The notes beneath the pieces were generated by a model. That model saw only the letters and a list, made by a program, of their open reading frames with translations, made no database searches and was not told where the DNA came from. From positions 1 through 29,875 of IMG/VR virus record IMGVR_UViG_3300031840_000340: DNA of 29,875 nt; one strand, given 5' to 3'. The translations under genes were made by a program, and so were the position numbers. Origin of the DNA: a virus. Every line of letters begins with the position of its first letter. The first letter of the stretch is position 1. This document shows positions 25,372-29,875 of this stretch, piece after piece.

Positions 25372-26712
25372 CTAAGCTCCTTCTATGTTAAACAACGCAT
25401 GTGTTTCAGGAAGAGTTATTTCAAGACCTGCTTCTGTAAGAATCATATCTTTTCTTAAATCCTCATCTGCTTGTTGCACATTTGTTGTAATTGATGTATC
25501 ACGATTAATACCATTACCAACTAATGGTCTGTAAGATACGTGGTCTAAATCAACTAAAGCCATAAATGTTGAAGCTAAACCTCTAAATAAAGGTTCTTTC
25601 ACAAGTGATAAATCACCATGAATTGTTTCAATCTTCATTATTTTATGACCGAAAGTTCCATTAGAACGCTCAAACATATATCTTCCAGGATTATCTTCTG
25701 TACCACCAAAAGAATCATCTATAAAAGAACTACCACCTATTTTATTAAATAGAGATATAACAGGTAATGAACATAATGCTAATTTAGATGCGCTTCCGCC
25801 TCTTGCAGGGTCAAAAACAACTTCTAAATCAGAAAGGAAGTTATCGTATGTCATAGAACCTGAAGCTATAGATTTATGATAAGCTGCACCTTCTGTGTAA
25901 GAAAGTTGATTTGCATCCGTTTGAGGAGCTGCACCTTCAGCAATAATATGACCTACAATACCTTCAGTGTATTGAACGCCACCAACAGAAGCTCTTTGTC
26001 CAAATAACATTGCTCTTTCAATGTCAATTTTATGTTCTCTTAATTTAAGATTCCATATTCTTTGCCATTCATCAGCATATCCTCTGTACACAGTAGCTCT
26101 AGCTGTATTAGACATTTCACATGCAGTTTTAAATATTTGAGTAAAACCATAATCATTGTCTAATTTTTGCGAAAATACATCTGGCGCACCAGAACCTTCA
26201 GCAAATGCTGTTCCAATTACTTGGCATTTTACTGCTGTACTAGAACCATCAATAGTAACTGCAGATGTTGAGTTTTCACGTAACCATCTAACTTCTATTT
26301 CTGTTGCTGAATTTACGCCTGTAACAACACATGTTGCTGCATTTGTTCCTTCACCCATACCAGATATAGTAGATGAAACCATAAGTACCATGCCTTTAAT
26401 TATCCATGGTGATGAAGATATAGTCATTGTGTCTGTAGTATCTTCTGCTATAGCACCAAGATTACTTGATGTAGTAAAGCTTCTATCAGTCATTGCAATT
26501 TTAGTTCTATCTTCTAAAAATCTAAATTGCGAGTCTGCTGTAGGTACTTTACCTACATTTGACAAGTATACAAAAAATGGTGACTCTTCTGGGGCTAACT
26601 CAGCAATTCTATCACTAAAGTCATACAGTCTTCTTGTGCTTAAATTTGCACTGTCTACTGTATTGCCGCCAGGAGTACCAAATTTTACTTGGCCTGTTTC
26701 ATAATTAGCCAT
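25372..26712 (-). CDS. Major capsid protein (HK97-fold, SU10-like group likely)
   Basis: This 446-residue protein lies directly after the scaffold gene and ahead of the decoration gene, the usual capsid position. It has an N-terminal arm (NYETGQVKFGTPGGNTVDSA) and then DFSDRIAELAPEESPFFVYL, characteristic of phage coat proteins near the E-loop/P-domain. A beta insertion follows (MTISSSPWIIKGMVLMVSST, EIEVRWLREN). The helical spine reads RATVYRGYADEWQRIWNLKL with KIDIERAMLFG. The C-terminal part contains FGHKIMKIETIHGD and LVDLDHVSYRPL, as in SU10-type coat proteins. AGGAG eight to nine bases before the ATG gives strong translation, as expected for the most abundant virion protein. Subfamily is from memory, not search. 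Confidence 0.85.
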   Translation of the reverse strand: MANYETGQVKFGTPGGNTVDSANLSTRRLYDFSDRIAELAPEESPFFVYLSNVGKVPTADSQFRFLEDRTKIAMTDRSFTTSSNLGAIAEDTTDTMTISSSPWIIKGMVLMVSSTISGMGEGTNAATCVVTGVNSATEIEVRWLRENSTSAVTIDGSSTAVKCQVIGTAFAEGSGAPDVFSQKLDNDYGFTQIFKTACEMSNTARATVYRGYADEWQRIWNLKLREHKIDIERAMLFGQRASVGGVQYTEGIVGHIIAEGAAPQTDANQLSYTEGAAYHKSIASGSMTYDNFLSDLEVVFDPARGGSASKLALCSLPVISLFNKIGGSSFIDDSFGGTEDNPGRYMFERSNGTFGHKIMKIETIHGDLSLVKEPLFRGLASTFMALVDLDHVSYRPLVGNGINRDTSITTNVQQADEDLRKDMILTEAGLEITLPETHALFNIEGA

Positions 26713-26739
26713 TTTTTTTCTCCTAAGTTATATTATAAT

Positions 26740-27462
26740 TTACAATACATTAGTACGACTACCAGCTTTTAAAATACCATCCCACATAGCATCTTCGTCA
26801 GACTTAGGAGTTTGAGGAGCTTGTCCTTGTAATACACCGCCTTGAGCAGGTGTTCCTTGTGTTTGACGTACACTATCAAGTGGTCTTTCTATTTGCTGGC
26901 CTTGTTCAGAGTTAGCTACAGCTCTCCACATTTTAATAGCGCCATCAACACCATACTCAGCAGGATTTTGTGCTGCAAAATTCATAAAAGAGTCTACTTC
27001 TTCTGGGCTTAAGCCTCTTTGTTGTAGTTCGGTCTTTAACTGCATTTCGCCTTGATTTCTTTGTAATCCTTGCATTTGTTGGTTAACAGCTCCATTTATA
27101 GAGTCCTGTAGTTCTTGTTGTCTGAACTTGTACGATTTAGACTGTGGGTCATTATAGGCTTCCCATGGGTCAAATTCATCTTTAGCTAATTCAATACGTT
27201 CAGGTTGTGCTGGTTGACCTTGTCCTTGTACCATACCAGTTATGGTCTGGGTTATATCTGGACGAGATTCCAATAATTGCCCTATTTTTTCATATTGCTT
27301 TAGTTTAGAGTTTTCCGCTGCGAGTTTATCCTTTTCACTTTGGAAGTACTTTGCTTGTTCTTCCCAGTTTCCAGAAGTCTCCTGCGTATTAACACTTTCG
27401 TCTTGCCCTACATTATCAACGGTTTCACCTTCTAGATGTCCGTTTTCATATGCGTCACTCAT
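26740..27462 (-). CDS. Capsid assembly scaffolding protein
   Basis: A 240-residue, highly charged protein between portal and capsid is the standard scaffold position. The N-terminal 30 residues are acidic. Residues about 32-64 form a coiled coil (AKYFQSEKDKLAAENSKLKQ). The middle is Gln/Pro-rich and flexible (GMVQGQGQPAQPERIE), and a helical region has ELQQRGLSPEEVDSFMNFAA. The C-terminus is Gln/Pro/Gly-rich and ends SRTNVL. Such proteins guide coat assembly into a procapsid and leave before or during packaging. AAGGA lies upstream of the ATG, three bases after the portal stop. Confidence 0.8.
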   Translation of the reverse strand: MSDAYENGHLEGETVDNVGQDESVNTQETSGNWEEQAKYFQSEKDKLAAENSKLKQYEKIGQLLESRPDITQTITGMVQGQGQPAQPERIELAKDEFDPWEAYNDPQSKSYKFRQQELQDSINGAVNQQMQGLQRNQGEMQLKTELQQRGLSPEEVDSFMNFAAQNPAEYGVDGAIKMWRAVANSEQGQQIERPLDSVRQTQGTPAQGGVLQGQAPQTPKSDEDAMWDGILKAGSRTNVL

Positions 27463-27465
27463 TTG

Positions 27466-29490
27466 TTATCCTTCCTGCAATGTCTCGTCACCTTTTTGAG
27501 TTTGACTACCATTTACACGTAATCTCTCGGATTCAAGTTTCACTGCGTCTTTTAACCTACCTGTTGCCAATTTGTTAGCGGCACGAGATTCATACTTCTG
27601 CTCGGCCAGTTGGCTTTTAAATTTCTCAACTTCAGTACGTTTTCTAGCTGCAACACTTTCTCTATCTGCAGTTTGTAAGTCGCCTGAAAGCTTTTTAAGT
27701 TGTTCTTGCGCCTGTGCAAGCATACCCTGTAATTTACTAACTTCGTCAGTTCTTTGCAATACCCCTTCTTTGTCAAAGATTTCAGTCTTTTTAAGTGCTT
27801 CTACTCTATCTATTAAACCTGCTTGATAAGCTTCCATATACAATTGGAACTCACCATACTTATTAGATGGTAATGTAGAGCCTCCAAGTATACGCACATC
27901 AAATTGACCTACTGTAATATCATTTTCAATTGACATTAACTCATTAGTTTTATCATCGTATAAACGAGCATTTACCGTGAACTCACTTATATCATTGTTA
28001 GGTTGTACTATTCTAAACGTCTTTTTAAATCTATAGTGTTGTCTAGCCATATTATATATAACTTGACCTAATCTTTTCATTGACCCTTCAATATCTCTTA
28101 ACTTAGACTTTGAACGTCTTTGTCCAACATTCTCCATCATCATAGTAGCTGAGTATGTTCTAGGTGCTGCATCTGTACTACCTTGCATCATTTCAAATAT
28201 ACCAATATTTAAATCAATATAACCTTCAATCATTTTAGGTAATGTTAAAATACTACCTGATAATGGTTGTGGTGAAGGAAAATGAGGTTCCCCAAAAGAT
28301 GGGTCATATTCGATAGTAGCATTAGGATTCGCCCAATCTCGTTCTAGTTCTTCAATATCACTAACACTACCTTGGGGAACTAAAAGCTTCAAACCTGCTG
28401 AAGCCTGTGCGTGTGATGTAATGAGGGAAACCGTCTTGTTGAGGAACCTTTGAAATGCTTTATTCTTTCTTACATCACTCATTGGGTATGGTGTGTTGGT
28501 CCATATGTTTGGTACTGGTATAACAGGATATATATCTGTATCACATATCATTTCATACAATACTATTTGACCAACAGTACATGTTAACTTAATTCTTGTT
28601 TGTGTTACTTCAACAAAATCAATAAGTCCAGACTTTATAGCTGCAGCAAAGTCTCTATCTTCTGCCATTGCAGCAAACTGTTCTTGAGTCATTATTCTTT
28701 CATCGCCAGTTCTAGCGTCAACAACTCTATAATAAGGTACTCTTACCTTTTTGTAATGTTCAAGTAATCTATACTTTTCAATATGATAGTCTTTATCTTT
28801 TGTATTATCTGGCGTAAAGCTTTCCATAGTCGTTCTATTAGTTGCATCAGGATAGTCCTCCTCCTTGTTAAATGTTTCTATCTCATCTATTAATAATTTT
28901 TCTGAGTCTTCACTTATGGGTTGACTCATTTGTGGATATAAATCTATTAACTGCTGTCTTGTTAATATAGTTGACACTATAATACCTGAAGCATCATCAA
29001 AATATTTATGTCTAGAGTTAGGGTCTACATAAACTCTAAAAGGGTCTACGTAAGTAAATTTAACTTCACCTCTACCAAAATCAGCATCTCTATCTAGATA
29101 TGCATAAAAATAACCAAGACCAGTAACAGCGTAATCATGAACAACTTGCTTAAATACTTCGTTACCATCTGATTTGTCCCACACATATTCTAATATAGTC
29201 TTCCATACGTTTGCTATTTTATTATCAGAATCTTCTCTGCCTACTGCACTAAACTTAGGTTGTTTAGATGTAACAATTGCTTTAAACTGTTCTATTGCAG
29301 CATACAACCTATCCATAGGCATAGATGACTGATTGCGTGAATCTAGTTCATCAAGCTCTGATTGTGAAAAATGATTACCTAAATAAAAGTCAATATCTTC
29401 TCTAGCGGCTACATCCCAGTCTTGTCTGGCATCTCTCCATCTATCAAACAACTCATTTATTTCTTTTACTCTTAAATCTTCTTGTATCAT
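27466..29490 (-). CDS. Portal protein (P22-like podovirus type)
   Basis: This 674-residue protein forms the dodecameric ring at one capsid vertex through which DNA is packaged and ejected. The N-terminal region has RWRDARQDWDVAAREDIDFY followed by LGNHFSQSELDELD. Then MDRLYAAIEQFKAIVTSKQP precedes the wing and clip regions. KFTYVDPFRVYVDPNSRHK is the typical portal element with VDP. The crown/stem part includes MMQGSTDAAPRTYSATMMME and SKLRDIEGSMKRLGQVIYNM. The last 90 residues are coiled coil (KLQGMLAQAQEQLKKLSGDL), as in the P22 barrel. The ATG at 29490 has no good ribosome site, only AT-rich TACTATATTATATACT between the terminase stop and the start. Confidence 0.88.
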   Translation of the reverse strand: MIQEDLRVKEINELFDRWRDARQDWDVAAREDIDFYLGNHFSQSELDELDSRNQSSMPMDRLYAAIEQFKAIVTSKQPKFSAVGREDSDNKIANVWKTILEYVWDKSDGNEVFKQVVHDYAVTGLGYFYAYLDRDADFGRGEVKFTYVDPFRVYVDPNSRHKYFDDASGIIVSTILTRQQLIDLYPQMSQPISEDSEKLLIDEIETFNKEEDYPDATNRTTMESFTPDNTKDKDYHIEKYRLLEHYKKVRVPYYRVVDARTGDERIMTQEQFAAMAEDRDFAAAIKSGLIDFVEVTQTRIKLTCTVGQIVLYEMICDTDIYPVIPVPNIWTNTPYPMSDVRKNKAFQRFLNKTVSLITSHAQASAGLKLLVPQGSVSDIEELERDWANPNATIEYDPSFGEPHFPSPQPLSGSILTLPKMIEGYIDLNIGIFEMMQGSTDAAPRTYSATMMMENVGQRRSKSKLRDIEGSMKRLGQVIYNMARQHYRFKKTFRIVQPNNDISEFTVNARLYDDKTNELMSIENDITVGQFDVRILGGSTLPSNKYGEFQLYMEAYQAGLIDRVEALKKTEIFDKEGVLQRTDEVSKLQGMLAQAQEQLKKLSGDLQTADRESVAARKRTEVEKFKSQLAEQKYESRAANKLATGRLKDAVKLESERLRVNGSQTQKGDETLQEG

Positions 29491-29506
29491 AGTATATAAT
29501 ATAGTA

Positions 29507-29875
29507 TTATTTCCTAGCTCCAGTCAACCAATTATATGCTTTACGTGGTTTTGTCCAAACGCCAGATTTATTTTTACTTTTCTTTTTACGTTTAGGTTGA
29601 CCTTTAGCAAACTGTGTCGCAAGCCAAAACGCATCAATAGTATCATCATGACTTCCTTTTGGGAAATCAAGCAACTCACCTATAAATTCATGCATTTCTT
29701 TTTTAATATGTACAGCGCCTGCTTTAAACATTGGCTGAAGCCCTTCAAATAATCTATCCTTTTTCTTTTGATTGTAATTCTTAATACCTTTTTCTATGCC
29801 TGGTAAAAACATTCCTTCTGCTTTACTACGTTTCATAACATAGTCTCTTAACATTTCTTGGTATGCAATTGTTTC
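29507..29875 (-). CDS. Terminase large subunit, C-terminal end (5' truncated by window edge)
   Basis: The frame is open to the right edge, so only the last 122 residues are seen and the ATG at 29854 is internal. The segment ELLDFPKGSHDDTIDAFWLA carries the last acidic residues of the RNase H-like nuclease of large terminases (the H-D-D-x-x-D-A pattern near the T4 gp17 third catalytic Asp). Upstream, EGMFLPGIEKGIKNYNQKKK fits the nuclease domain surface. The very basic tail (PKRKKKSKNKSG) is suited to DNA or portal binding. The enzyme powers and cuts the packaged DNA. The ATPase domain and the small subunit lie outside the window. Confidence 0.85.
   Translation of the reverse strand, partial: ETIAYQEMLRDYVMKRSKAEGMFLPGIEKGIKNYNQKKKDRLFEGLQPMFKAGAVHIKKEMHEFIGELLDFPKGSHDDTIDAFWLATQFAKGQPKRKKKSKNKSGVWTKPRKAYNWLTGARK

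Noticed and set aside
26156-26704. 182-codon open frame on the plus strand opposite the capsid gene
   Set aside because: It is antisense to a clear major capsid gene and has shadow composition (Val/Ser/Thr-rich). The capsid gene explains the region fully.
1-29875. tRNA genes, CRISPR arrays, insertion sequences, integrase and attachment sites
   Set aside because: I looked for cloverleaf-like segments, regularly spaced repeats, transposase or integrase genes and long terminal repeats, and saw none. Coding density leaves almost no room for them.

Overview
The window is a piece of a tailed double-stranded DNA phage genome, or possibly a prophage, though no integrase, attachment site or host gene is visible. 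It is strongly AT-rich. Genes are tightly packed: the largest non-coding gap is about 140 bases and no stretch over 300 bases lacks a gene. The gene set fits a short-tailed podovirus. There is a large P22-type portal, a scaffold, a capsid gene, a nozzle-like tail protein, a tail fibre and very large internal (ejection) proteins. No tail tube, sheath, tape measure or baseplate gene is seen. Low GC, dense packing and LamG-type virion proteins resemble uncultured marine podoviruses and pelagiphages. A low-GC marine bacterium is therefore a reasonable but unproven host.

Layout. (a) 2-1935, plus strand: the end of a replication/recombination module. It holds a DnaB-type helicase cut by the left edge, a RuvC-like resolvase and a small PD-(D/E)XK-type nuclease. 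(b) 1916-29875, minus strand, transcribed right to left: a virion cassette of about 28 kb. It starts at the right edge with the C-terminal end of the large terminase (cut by the window). Then come portal, scaffold, major capsid and a probable decoration protein. Next are a 143-base intergenic region with two inverted repeats and a possible 25-residue ORF, then a small structural protein and two LamG-domain proteins. These are followed by small head-tail or accessory proteins, including a tandem paralogous pair, a holin-like membrane protein, two very small proteins, the nozzle-like protein, a second tail protein, a tail fibre, and five proteins that look like internal virion/ejection components. 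The two transcription units converge and their last genes overlap tail to tail by 20 bases.

Logic. The plus-strand genes serve DNA replication and resolution of branched DNA before packaging. The minus-strand genes are ordered as packaging motor, portal, procapsid assembly, head completion and decoration, tail, and ejection. Many neighbours are coupled by overlapping stop/start signals (TAATG, TAGTG) with clear AGGAG-type ribosome binding sites, which suggests one or a few long late transcripts. No endolysin, small terminase, DNA polymerase, RNA polymerase, tRNA, CRISPR array or insertion sequence is visible.
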